From JAVEVH01 sp964430365 (lineage in GTDB: Bacteria > Patescibacteriota > Dojkabacteria > SC72), in assembly GCA_964430365.1 (NCBI GenBank), contig CAYSEU010000006.1, positions 1 to 24,842 on the forward strand: DNA of 24,842 bases. The letters are read 5' to 3'. The translations under genes were made by a program, and so were the position numbers. Every line of letters starts with the position of its first letter. Within the stretch, counting starts at the first letter, position 1. Below are positions 8,068 to 15,913 of this stretch, one piece after another. The notes under the pieces are model-generated. The model was not told the DNA's origin. It made no database searches and saw only the letters and a list, made by a program, of their open reading frames with translations.

Positions 8068-8144
8068 TGGAGCGAGAGACGGGGTTCGAACCCGCGACCT
8101 ACACATTGGCAATGTGTCGTTCTAGCCAACTGAACTACTCTCGC
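8068..8144 (-). tRNA. tRNA-Gly (GCC)
   Basis: Minus-strand cloverleaf of 77 bases. Acceptor GCGAGAG pairs with CTCTCGC, the anticodon loop TTGCCAA gives anticodon GCC, the T-arm is GCGGG-TTCGAAC-CCCGT, and CCA is encoded. The discriminator base is U. It is one base downstream of tRNA-Phe and surely co-transcribed with it. The encoded CCA ends directly at the stop codon of the convergent DedA-like gene. Confidence 0.97.
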
Positions 8145-8145
8145 A

Positions 8146-8221
8146 TGGTGCCGAGACCCAGATTTGAACTGGGGACCCCCTGTTCTTCAGACAGATGCTC
8201 TACCAGCTGAGCTATCTCGGC
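8146..8221 (-). tRNA. tRNA-Phe (GAA)
   Basis: Minus-strand cloverleaf of 76 bases. Acceptor GCCGAGA pairs with TCTCGGC, the D-arm is GCTC-AGCTGGTA-GAGC, the anticodon loop CTGAAGA gives anticodon GAA, the T-arm is CCCAG-TTCAAAT-CTGGG, and the A discriminator is followed by encoded CCA. It is the first gene of a two-tRNA unit. Confidence 0.97.
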
Positions 8222-8239
8222 ATATTAAAGTGCTTAAAA

Positions 8240-8268
8240 ATGATATCAAATATCACACTTGTAATCAA
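8240..8268 (-). promoter_or_regulatory. Predicted promoter of tRNA-Phe/tRNA-Gly
   Basis: On the minus strand TTGATT (8268-8263) and TATCAT (8245-8240) are separated by 17 bases, with the -10 box about 18 bases before the tRNA-Phe 5' end. It lies in the 61-base gap after the cohesin-like gene. Consensus match only. Confidence 0.5.
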
Positions 8269-8282
8269 TAACAGAAGAGATA

Positions 8283-8972
8283 CTAATTCTCTAAAACAAC
8301 TGTACCTCTCTTCTGTTTAGACAAATTTACACTACTACCTCGTACAAAACCACCAACAAGTATTAGTAGTATACCAATACCGACACCTAATATATTCATA
8401 TCTATCGCTGTACTAGGTACTACATCCTCCTCTATTTCAAAGGTTGCAGACTCTGGTTGTGAAAGTAATACATTCTGATTATCTTTACCAGAAGATATTA
8501 ATACTGATTGAAAAAGCTCATCTTCACCCGAATACTCAAAGCTTAAAACCAATTTACTACTACTCTCCTCTACAATATCAAATTCTAATCTAGCAAATAT
8601 GTCCGAAGAAGTCGCTGTTTTGTAATATGGTACTAAACCTTCCGAAGAAGTTATGCCCGTTAGCATTACAACCCCCTTACTGTTGTCTGTAGTACTTTGA
8701 TCTAATGGCCATTCCTCAAAAAGAGCATTATTCTTCATAGCTTTTCTAAGCTGTATAACAGAGGGATCAAACTTAATAACGGCCCTTGCTTTACTAAGTT
8801 CATATCCTCCAGAATTGATTAATATATCTACTATAAACCCCTCCTTAACATCTTCCACTATTCCACTACTAGGGTAAAAAGAAAAAGTAGCATCAGATGC
8901 ATATACCTTAGGTATGGAGAGTGTAAGAAGTAAAAATAGTAAAAATAGTAGCCCTTTCTTTTTCATATTCAT
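8283..8972 (-). CDS. Secreted cohesin-like domain protein with C-terminal membrane anchor
   Basis: With the ATG at 8972 this is 229 residues. A signal peptide (MNMKKKGLLFLLFLLLTLSIPKVYA, about 1-25) is followed by one beta-sandwich of cohesin type. FIVDILINSGGYELSKARAVIKFDPSVIQL (about 46-75) fits the pattern of a strand, a glycine pair, then xxDPxxL. EGLVPYYKTATSSDIFARLEFDIVEE fits the later strands. One hydrophobic helix near the C-terminus (ILGVGIGILLILVGGFV) and a short basic tail anchor it. Cohesin domains bind dockerins in cellulosomes, but single anchored copies in this kind of genome more often look like generic surface adhesion modules; no dockerin is seen here. An upstream ATG at 9008 would leave only nine bases to uppP and give a poor signal peptide. 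A TATATT box eight bases before the 8972 ATG supports that start. Confidence 0.65.
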   Translation of the reverse strand: MNMKKKGLLFLLFLLLTLSIPKVYASDATFSFYPSSGIVEDVKEGFIVDILINSGGYELSKARAVIKFDPSVIQLRKAMKNNALFEEWPLDQSTTDNSKGVVMLTGITSSEGLVPYYKTATSSDIFARLEFDIVEESSSKLVLSFEYSGEDELFQSVLISSGKDNQNVLLSQPESATFEIEEDVVPSTAIDMNILGVGIGILLILVGGFVRGSSVNLSKQKRGTVVLEN

Positions 8973-9017
8973 ATAAGTAGAATATATCATAAGTACATAA
9001 TCTAGCATACAAAAAAT

Positions 9018-9782
9018 ATGGAATTTCTTAAAGTATTAATACTCGGAATAGAACAAGGTATTACAGAGTTACTCCCTATATCTAGTAGTGCACACCTAAT
9101 CCTAACTGCCCAATTAATAGATATTAAGATGGATACATACCTCCTCTCTGTACTACATCTTGGTACTACAATTGCTTTAATATTACATTTCTGGAATATA
9201 CTGTTTAAAGATATCTTTAAAAAAGAGAATATCTCTTTTTACACAAAGATATTAATCTCCACTATTCCTGCTGGAATAGTTGGATTACTTTTTGAATCCG
9301 TAATTGAGGATAAATTAAGAGGGAATTTAATAATAGCGATATCATTAATAGGATGGGGTATTGTAATGATATTAGTGGAAAGAAGTAAGAAGGTAGAAGA
9401 ACAGGATTTAAAGAGTATATCCTGGAAACAATCATTAATAATGGGAATAGGACAAATATTTGCATTAATACCTGGAGGATCTAGATCAGGAATATCTACA
9501 ATATTAGGTATGCTTGCTGGATTAAATAAGTATACTGCAATACAGTACTCCTTCCTACTTGGGTTACCATTACTCTTAGCTGCACCACTCTACTCCATAT
9601 ATAAGGAGTTTCCTGAGAGAGTATTAAACAGTACTGATATAGTGGGTATACTAATAGCAGGGATATTTACATTCCTTTCTCTTTCTTTACTTAAGAAATT
9701 TAGCAAAGAGAGATGGTTATCATTCTTTGGTATATATAGAATACTGCTGGGAATATTTGTATTAGTACTTCTCTTACTCTAG
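9018..9782 (+). CDS. uppP: Undecaprenyl-diphosphatase UppP/BacA
   Basis: This 254-residue, roughly seven-helix membrane protein dephosphorylates undecaprenyl pyrophosphate so the lipid carrier can be reused for peptidoglycan precursors. Both catalytic signatures are intact: EQGITELLPISSSAHL (12-27) and PGGSRSGIST (152-161). The length is close to the usual 260-280. Its TAG stop interlocks with the TAG of gpmI on the other strand in a shared CTAG. It is the only lipid-carrier phosphatase in the window and fits the surrounding cell-wall genes. Confidence 0.96.
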   Translation: MEFLKVLILGIEQGITELLPISSSAHLILTAQLIDIKMDTYLLSVLHLGTTIALILHFWNILFKDIFKKENISFYTKILISTIPAGIVGLLFESVIEDKLRGNLIIAISLIGWGIVMILVERSKKVEEQDLKSISWKQSLIMGIGQIFALIPGGSRSGISTILGMLAGLNKYTAIQYSFLLGLPLLLAAPLYSIYKEFPERVLNSTDIVGILIAGIFTFLSLSLLKKFSKERWLSFFGIYRILLGIFVLVLLLL

Positions 9783-11431
9783 ATTACACTCCTTAGATCT
9801 ACACCTGTCATACTATCAGGCACATCAAGGCCAATTAACCCTAAACATGTAGGACCTACATCTGCTAGCAATCCAGTCGTAGCTGCATTAGGACCAGTTC
9901 CAACCTTAGCAATATTTTTACCTGCTACAGCAGTAATATCCTTAATATCAGAAAGTATCATCAAAGGTACTGGGTTATTAGTATGTGCAATATCTACCTC
10001 CTTGGTTACCCTATTAATCATAGTCTCGCAGTTACCATGGTCAGCGGTAATTACTATGCCCCCTCCCATAGCCAATGTGGCTTTGGTAATATCCGCAGCA
10101 ATACCATCTACTATCTCATTTCCCTTTATCGTAGCTTTTAAATCTCCAGTGTGTCCCAACATATCAGGATTAGCTAAATTGATAACTATGAATTTGTAAT
10201 TGTACTCTCTCATAGCCTTTATTCTTTTTACTACTTCATCCCTAATTATCTTAGAACTCATCTCTGGTATCGTCGCATAGTTATCCACCTTAGGAGAGGG
10301 TATATTAAAGAAATCCTCCCCTTTATGAGCAGCCTCAATACCACCATTAAAAAAATATGTGACATGCATATTCTTTTCTGTCTCAGAGATATGTAATTGA
10401 TTAAAACCATTCTCAGAAATATATGCTGCTAAAGACTTCTTAATCTTTTTAGGAGGGAAGATTACATGAGCTGGAATATTCTCTTCATATCCCGTCATAG
10501 TTACCAAATACAAATTCTCAGGGTAATCTCTCCTTACGAAGCTATCAAACTCTTTCATAATGAATGCTTTACTTAACTGTCTCGCACGATCCTCTCTGAA
10601 ATTCCAAAGTAGTAATATATCGTTTGTTCTAATGGGACCTACTGGTCTACCAGTGGCATCTACTCTAGTTCTTGGTACAAAAAATTGGTCGGTTTCATTT
10701 CTTGAGTATGCAGACTGCAGTGCAACCACAGGATCTTGAAAAGTCTCTTGAGAGATACCTACCATAGCATCATATGCCAGTTTAATTCTCTCCCACCTGT
10801 TATCCCTATCCATTCCATAAAATCTCCCTTGCATAGAAGCAATCTTACCTACACCTAACTCCTTAATCTTTTCATTTAATTTGTTTAAATACAAAAACCC
10901 ATCCTTTGCAGGAGTATCTCTACCATCTAACATAACGTGGATATATGGGCTAATACCGTGAGCCTTACAAAGCTCCATTAATGAAAAAAGATGCTTAATA
11001 TGACCATGTACACCTGCTGCACTAAGTACTCCACCCAAGTGTAAATTAGAACCCCTTCTCTTAACCTCCTCTATTGCTTCCTTTAAAGTTGGATTACTAT
11101 CCAATTCATGAGTAGATATTGCATCATTAATCATAGGTAAAGTCTGATATACAACCTGCCCTGCACCCAAGTTAAGATGACCTACCTCAGAGTTACCTGC
11201 CTCTTCAGAGGGTAGACCAACATAGGTACCTGAAGCATTAATCAGTGTTGATTTACCATATGTCCAAGCAGTATCCAAAAAAGGAGTATTAGCCCCCAGT
11301 ACTGCATTACCCTCCGGATCTGGATGTACTCCAAATCCATCCAATATGAGTAATACAGAGAAGTTCTTTGCTTCTTCTTCTAACCTTCTTTTTACTTGCT
11401 CACTATCTTTTCTACCAAATAGACCAAACAT
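9779..11431 (-). CDS. gpmI: 2,3-bisphosphoglycerate-independent phosphoglycerate mutase
   Basis: This 550-residue enzyme interconverts 3- and 2-phosphoglycerate in glycolysis using two manganese ions and a phosphoserine intermediate. The alkaline-phosphatase-type motifs are present: LLILDGFG (27-34, Asp31 metal ligand), AGNSEVGHLNLGAGQ (78-92, Ser81 nucleophile), HVMLDGRDTPAKDG, SMQGRFYGMDRDNRWER, NLANPDMLGHTG, ITADHGNCE and AHTNNPVPL near the end. It is about 35 residues longer than typical GpmI, partly through an N-terminal MFGLFGRKDSEQVKRRLEEE segment before the first strand. It stands alone between convergent uppP and divergent prfB. Confidence 0.97.
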   Translation of the reverse strand: MFGLFGRKDSEQVKRRLEEEAKNFSVLLILDGFGVHPDPEGNAVLGANTPFLDTAWTYGKSTLINASGTYVGLPSEEAGNSEVGHLNLGAGQVVYQTLPMINDAISTHELDSNPTLKEAIEEVKRRGSNLHLGGVLSAAGVHGHIKHLFSLMELCKAHGISPYIHVMLDGRDTPAKDGFLYLNKLNEKIKELGVGKIASMQGRFYGMDRDNRWERIKLAYDAMVGISQETFQDPVVALQSAYSRNETDQFFVPRTRVDATGRPVGPIRTNDILLLWNFREDRARQLSKAFIMKEFDSFVRRDYPENLYLVTMTGYEENIPAHVIFPPKKIKKSLAAYISENGFNQLHISETEKNMHVTYFFNGGIEAAHKGEDFFNIPSPKVDNYATIPEMSSKIIRDEVVKRIKAMREYNYKFIVINLANPDMLGHTGDLKATIKGNEIVDGIAADITKATLAMGGGIVITADHGNCETMINRVTKEVDIAHTNNPVPLMILSDIKDITAVAGKNIAKVGTGPNAATTGLLADVGPTCLGLIGLDVPDSMTGVDLRSVI

Positions 11432-11459
11432 ATATATCTGTTTTTTAAAATAGAATTAG

Positions 11460-11465
11460 TATAAT
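11460..11465 (+). promoter_or_regulatory. TATAAT -10 box of prfB, leaderless configuration
   Basis: A perfect TATAAT ends only eight bases before the prfB ATG at 11474, so transcription would start within about two bases of the start codon. No Shine-Dalgarno site can fit. No good -35 hexamer is seen at 16-18 bases upstream. Confidence 0.5.
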
Positions 11466-11473
11466 ATACAAGA

Positions 11474-12556
11474 ATGAACTCAATTAGTAAAAGAGATATA
11501 GAGGAACTAGCTCAGAAAGTGGATGATATAGCGAAATCTTTAGATATTGATTCTAAAAAAGATATACTCCGTTCCCTTGAACAAGAAAGTAGAAAAGAAA
11601 ATCTTTGGGAAGATAATAAACATGCTCAAGATGTACTTGCCCAAATAGCTGATATTAATAATGAAATAGACAGTATCACTAAACTTCAACAAAATATTAA
11701 CTCCCTACTCTCCTTGATAGAAGAAAATAAAAAAGAAGATGAAGAGCTACTTACCCAAGAGTATGAGAGATTAGAAAAAGAAATCTCTCAATTTGAGTCC
11801 CTAAAGTTTCTCTCTGGTAAATACGACAACTGTAGTGCCACTATGTCCATACACTCAGGACAAGGAGGTACAGAAGCTAATGATTGGGCAGAGATGCTTT
11901 TTAGAATGTATACCATGTATATTGAGAAAAAGGGGTGGAAATACACTGTAACTAACATACTAAAGGGACAAGAGGTAGGAATATCTACAATCACATTAGA
12001 TATATATGGTAAGTATGCTTACGGTATATTAAAAAGAGAGCATGGAACACACAGATTAATTAGACTCTCTCCCTTTAACTCTCAAAACCTTAGACAAACA
12101 TCCTTTGCAGGAGTAGAGATAATCCCCATACTAGATAACTTAGAAAAAGATATTGAGATACCAGAGAGTGACATAGAGTTCAAAGCAACTAAATCAGGAG
12201 GACCAGGAGGACAAAATGTAAACAAAACATCCTCCGCTGTACAGATAACTCATATACCTACAGGTATTACCGTACACTGTTCTCAAGAAAGAAGTCAGTT
12301 ACAAAACAGGCAGAAAGCTATGCAAATACTAAAAGGCAAATTATGGAAAATATTAGAAGAAAATCGTATAAAAGAAATCTCGGAAATCAAAGGCAACTAT
12401 AAGATAGCTGGATGGGGGAATCAGATTAGGAACTACATACTACATCCATATAAATTGGTTAAAGATTTAAGAACAGGTATAGAACTAAGTAATCCAGAAA
12501 GTGTTTTAGATGGGAACTTAGATGAACTCCTTGAAGCTCAGTTAAGAATACAGTAA
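11474..12556 (+). CDS. prfB: Peptide chain release factor 2
   Basis: This 360-residue class I release factor terminates at UGA and UAA. The codon-recognition tripeptide is SPF at 199-201 (RLSPFNSQNLRQTSF), which marks RF2 rather than RF1 (PxT). The catalytic GGQ is at 245-247 (SGGPGGQNVNKTSS). The N-terminal coiled-coil domain aligns without a break through the region where many prfB genes carry the CUU-UGA programmed frameshift, so this gene is read in one frame. The presence of RF2 agrees with UGA being used as a stop in this window. It heads the prfB-ftsE-ftsX cluster, an order conserved in many bacteria. Confidence 0.97.
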   Translation: MNSISKRDIEELAQKVDDIAKSLDIDSKKDILRSLEQESRKENLWEDNKHAQDVLAQIADINNEIDSITKLQQNINSLLSLIEENKKEDEELLTQEYERLEKEISQFESLKFLSGKYDNCSATMSIHSGQGGTEANDWAEMLFRMYTMYIEKKGWKYTVTNILKGQEVGISTITLDIYGKYAYGILKREHGTHRLIRLSPFNSQNLRQTSFAGVEIIPILDNLEKDIEIPESDIEFKATKSGGPGGQNVNKTSSAVQITHIPTGITVHCSQERSQLQNRQKAMQILKGKLWKILEENRIKEISEIKGNYKIAGWGNQIRNYILHPYKLVKDLRTGIELSNPESVLDGNLDELLEAQLRIQ

Positions 12557-12590
12557 TATATACGGTAACTTAAACTGCAAAATACTGTCC

Positions 12591-13568
12591 ATGGTTATAT
12601 TCAATACCGTAACTAAAAAATATAAAGAGAATATCATAGCATTAGAAGATGTTTCCTTTAGAATAGATGAAGGAGAATTCTGCTATGTTGTTGGTCCATC
12701 TGGTGCTGGGAAATCAACAATAATGAGATTACTAATTAGAGAGGAAGTACCTACTTCAGGTAGTATATATTTTAATGAGATAGAGGTTCCTAAACTTAAT
12801 AGAAGATTACTTCCAGCATATAGACAGAAATTAGGGGTAGTATTTCAAGATATTAAATTACTTAATACTAAAACCTTAGAAGAGAATATACAGTTTGCCC
12901 TAGAGATACTAGATAAGAGTAAGAAGGAGATTAAGGATAGCACAGATTACTTACTAGATTTAGTAGGCCTTCGTGAAAGAAAAAATCTCTTCCCACAAGA
13001 GCTATCAGGAGGAGAACAACAAAGAGGTGCAATAGCTAGAGCATTAGCCAATAAACCAGATCTTTTCATAGCTGACGAACCAACTGGTAACTTAGATTCT
13101 GATAATGCTAAACAAATATTAGAGATATTAAAAACTATTAATAAGAATGGTACTACCGTAATGGTAATATCCCATGACTTTAATTTAATTAACGGTACTA
13201 AAAATAGAACCATTAATATTAAAGATGGAAGACTTAACTCAGATACTCAACCAAAAGATATTGACCTAAATAACATAGTAAATAAGAAAGTAGAAGTTAA
13301 GGAAGAGAAAAAGGTAGAGGAACCTAACCTAGAAATAGTAAAAGAAGAAAAGAAAGAAAGTAAACCCGAAAAAAAAGAAAGAGAACTCTCTCCTGAGTTT
13401 AAATCCTTAAATAAGTCAATTAAGAAGAAATTTAAAAAATTCGCTATTACAGAACCAGAAATACTTCTAAATATTACAGAGGGAGATTTAAGAAATATGA
13501 AATTAACTAAAAAAGAACATAAGGAGTTAACTTCTTTTGTTAAGAAATATTTAAGTAAAAAATCATAA
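12591..13568 (+). CDS. ftsE: FtsE, ATPase of the FtsEX complex, with C-terminal extension
   Basis: Residues 1-215 are a complete ABC ATPase of the FtsE type: Walker A GPSGAGKST (35-43), Q-loop VVFQD (83-87), signature LSGGEQQR (138-145), Walker B LFIADEPTGNLD (158-169) and H-loop SHD (194-196). FtsE works with FtsX to transmit ATP hydrolysis to a cell-wall hydrolase. FtsE is normally about 220-230 residues. Here about 110 more follow: a Lys/Glu-rich linker (231-265) and a basic, probably helical segment (ELSPEFKSLNKSIKKKF... to the end, 265-325). The stop shares a base with the ftsX start (TAATG), so the two are translationally coupled. Confidence 0.95.
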   Translation: MVIFNTVTKKYKENIIALEDVSFRIDEGEFCYVVGPSGAGKSTIMRLLIREEVPTSGSIYFNEIEVPKLNRRLLPAYRQKLGVVFQDIKLLNTKTLEENIQFALEILDKSKKEIKDSTDYLLDLVGLRERKNLFPQELSGGEQQRGAIARALANKPDLFIADEPTGNLDSDNAKQILEILKTINKNGTTVMVISHDFNLINGTKNRTINIKDGRLNSDTQPKDIDLNNIVNKKVEVKEEKKVEEPNLEIVKEEKKESKPEKKERELSPEFKSLNKSIKKKFKKFAITEPEILLNITEGDLRNMKLTKKEHKELTSFVKKYLSKKS

Positions 13569-14497
13569 TGAATACTACAAGGGTATTTGCCGTTACTAAA
13601 AAGAATATTAAAAGAAATAAGTGGTTAACACTCTCTACCATATTAGTTTCTACAATAGTATTTACACTCTCATCCGTATTTGTATCTGCATCCATCCTTA
13701 TCCAAAAATCTACAGATTACTACGAACAGAAAGCCCAAGTTATTGTTTTCTTTAAAAAAGCAACTACAGAAGAAGAGATATTTGCTTTTAGAGATGTAAT
13801 AAATAATAAGGAGTTAGTAGAAGAGATAGAGTATGTATCACAAGATGAGGCACTAGAGATATATAGGGAGGATTTTGCTGATAATCCAGATTTAATATCT
13901 ACTGTTACCGCAGATTCCTTACCTGCTAGTTTAGAAATTAGAGCTAAGGATATAGATTCCTTACTTCAAGTAATTGATAATATTAATAAGGCTAAAGAAA
14001 CAAATGCTTCTGTAGATGAAGTAATGTATTTTAAAGATGTAGTTGATAACATGAGAACTCTCTCTAGAATTGTTAAGGTTGGTTCTGCGATATTAATAAC
14101 TGCAATGGCCTTAGTAACAGTATCTTTAATAAGGGTAACTATTGGATTTAATATAAAACTACATCAAGAAGAAATACAAATTATGCACTTAGTAGGTAGT
14201 CCTGATAAGTTCATAAGGACACCATTCCTTTTGGAGGGTACCTTATATGGTTTACTAGGAGGTTTAATATCTTCTCTATTAATAATAGTACCTTGGTATA
14301 CATTAATAGATTATAGTAAGGGTACTGATTTCTCTTTCTGGGTAGAACAATTCCTACTAGATGTTAAATTACCATTCCTAGCTGAAATAAATATAACTTT
14401 CATTTTAATCTTTGTCTTGTTACACTTAATAGTAGGATCTCTTTTTGGATTCTTTAGTAGTCTAAGTGCAGTTAGAAAATATTTAAGAGATGAATAG
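13568..14497 (+). CDS. ftsX: FtsX, permease-like subunit of FtsEX
   Basis: This 309-residue protein has four membrane helices (about 20-45, 170-192, 222-245, 275-300) with a large extracellular loop between the first two, the standard FtsX layout. The loop has SQDEALEIYREDFADNP (91-107) and TADSLPASLEI (114-124), and the second half has EEIQIMHLVGSPDKFIRTPF...LLEG (201-224), all FtsX signatures. In other bacteria the extracellular loop binds and activates a peptidoglycan hydrolase or its activator; the gene directly downstream encodes such a protein. The next gene starts at the first base after the stop codon. Confidence 0.95.
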   Translation: MNTTRVFAVTKKNIKRNKWLTLSTILVSTIVFTLSSVFVSASILIQKSTDYYEQKAQVIVFFKKATTEEEIFAFRDVINNKELVEEIEYVSQDEALEIYREDFADNPDLISTVTADSLPASLEIRAKDIDSLLQVIDNINKAKETNASVDEVMYFKDVVDNMRTLSRIVKVGSAILITAMALVTVSLIRVTIGFNIKLHQEEIQIMHLVGSPDKFIRTPFLLEGTLYGLLGGLISSLLIIVPWYTLIDYSKGTDFSFWVEQFLLDVKLPFLAEINITFILIFVLLHLIVGSLFGFFSSLSAVRKYLRDE

Positions 14498-15829
14498 ATG
14501 AAAAAGATATTAGTATTAGTAACAATAGGAATAATTGTACTCACTTCTTTCCTCTCCCCTTTTAAGAGTGATATTAGTGCTGCAGAAGCATGTCCAGAGA
14601 GTATGAATATACAAGAGAGATATCTCTGTTTACAGAAAGAATTACAGAAGTTAGAGAGTAGTCAGGGTACCTTAGAGAAAAGATTAAAGGATGAAGACTA
14701 TCAACAGCTCTCTCTAAGTCAGAAACTTTCATATCTAACTACTCAGATAGCTCAAAATGAAGAAGTTATTAAAACTCTACATATGGAAATCACTGCTCAG
14801 GATATAGAGATTAGTTTACTTTCTAAAGAAATACAAGAAAAAGAAGATGATTTAAGTCTTCTGACACAAGAGATTAATATATTAAAAGAGACAGTAAATC
14901 AGAGAGTTACAGAATCATACAAATATTCCTTTGTGGGTACCTTCGAACTATTTATGGATGTTAAAAACTTTGATGAGGTACTAAGAAAGACTAAGTATTT
15001 AATAGAAACTAGAGTTAAGGATAGGAACTCATTAATACAATTTAGTGATAAAACACAATTGCTAGAAGATGAAGAATTACTCCTTGCTTCACAGAAGGCA
15101 GAATTACAAATAAAGAGAAATGAAATAGAGGAAGAAAAGGTGAAACTACTTGAAGAGAAGAAAATATTGGATCAACAGAGAGTAGAAAAAGACAGTTTAT
15201 TAGCTGAGTCTTTACAAAGGGAGGCTGATTTTAAAAAACAGTTAGATGCTATTACGAAAGTAATAAATGATACTGATGATGTAATCTCTGATGTCGCCTT
15301 ACAGCTTTTCAATCAAGGTCTATTGGGTAGCGGTTCGCCTGTGATAGGGGGTCAAACAATTATTGGATACCAAGGACATACGGGATGTTCATACGGTTCA
15401 CACTTACACTTTGAAATTAGAGAAGCAAATGGAACAAAAGTTAATCCCCTAAACTTCTATACAACTAATGGAAGATGGTTAAATAAAGGCACCTATAATG
15501 TTCCATATCGCGGTGCCTACATTACTCAGTACTACAGACCAGCTAATAATCCAGGACATGCAGCAATAGATATGGTGACCTTATCAGAAGGAAACCAAAA
15601 TCTACAAACATACACTGTAAAAACAGGGATATGTTCTGCTGTTAACAAGTTAATTGCAAACAATGGTAATCAAGCATACCTCACAGGAGAAGGAGCCCCA
15701 ATTAGGGCTATCGCTTCCGGAAGAGTCTATTACGGAATCTATGCAACTTGGGATCCCTCCAATCCAAGTAAATATGCACTTGTTAAACATAATGACGGCA
15801 GAACATCTTTCTATCTTCATTTAAGATAA
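14498..15829 (+). CDS. Coiled-coil M23 (LytM-type) peptidase, apparently circularly permuted; EnvC/PcsB analogue
   Basis: This 443-residue secreted protein has a signal peptide (1-29), a long helical coiled-coil region (about 35-265), and a C-terminal peptidase domain. It is EnvC/PcsB-like in layout and sits immediately after ftsX, so it is the likely FtsEX-controlled septal hydrolase. The M23 motifs are in reversed order. GGQTIIGYQGHTGCSYGSHLHFEIR (284-308, HxH = His302/His304) followed by VNPLNFY comes first. Then comes YITQYYRPANNPGHAAID (about 340-358, HxxxD = His354/Asp358), APIRAIASGRVYYG (400-413), and the terminal VKHNDGRTSFYLHLR (429-443, His441). In canonical M23 domains the HxxxD half comes first. 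All expected zinc ligands (His354, Asp358, His304) and catalytic histidines (His441, His302) are kept, so activity is likely, unlike degenerate EnvC. The protein ends right after the YxHL motif. Confidence 0.85.
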   Translation: MKKILVLVTIGIIVLTSFLSPFKSDISAAEACPESMNIQERYLCLQKELQKLESSQGTLEKRLKDEDYQQLSLSQKLSYLTTQIAQNEEVIKTLHMEITAQDIEISLLSKEIQEKEDDLSLLTQEINILKETVNQRVTESYKYSFVGTFELFMDVKNFDEVLRKTKYLIETRVKDRNSLIQFSDKTQLLEDEELLLASQKAELQIKRNEIEEEKVKLLEEKKILDQQRVEKDSLLAESLQREADFKKQLDAITKVINDTDDVISDVALQLFNQGLLGSGSPVIGGQTIIGYQGHTGCSYGSHLHFEIREANGTKVNPLNFYTTNGRWLNKGTYNVPYRGAYITQYYRPANNPGHAAIDMVTLSEGNQNLQTYTVKTGICSAVNKLIANNGNQAYLTGEGAPIRAIASGRVYYGIYATWDPSNPSKYALVKHNDGRTSFYLHLR

Positions 15830-15913
15830 TATTTTTGCTAAATCCTAAACTTTCTGATAAACTTTCATAAGCTTTAACTATAAGTTTATTTTTAATTTAT
15901 CAAATATAGCCAA

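Noticed and set aside
11540..11565. Programmed frameshift site in prfB
   Set aside because: The site where many prfB genes have CUU-UGA reads through in one frame (TCT TTA GAT); no in-frame stop is present and no frameshift is needed.
13261..13568. Frameshift or gene fusion at the 3' end of ftsE
   Set aside because: The long tail is in frame, lysine/glutamate-rich and ends exactly at the coupled ftsX start, so it is read as a real extension and not a sequencing error.
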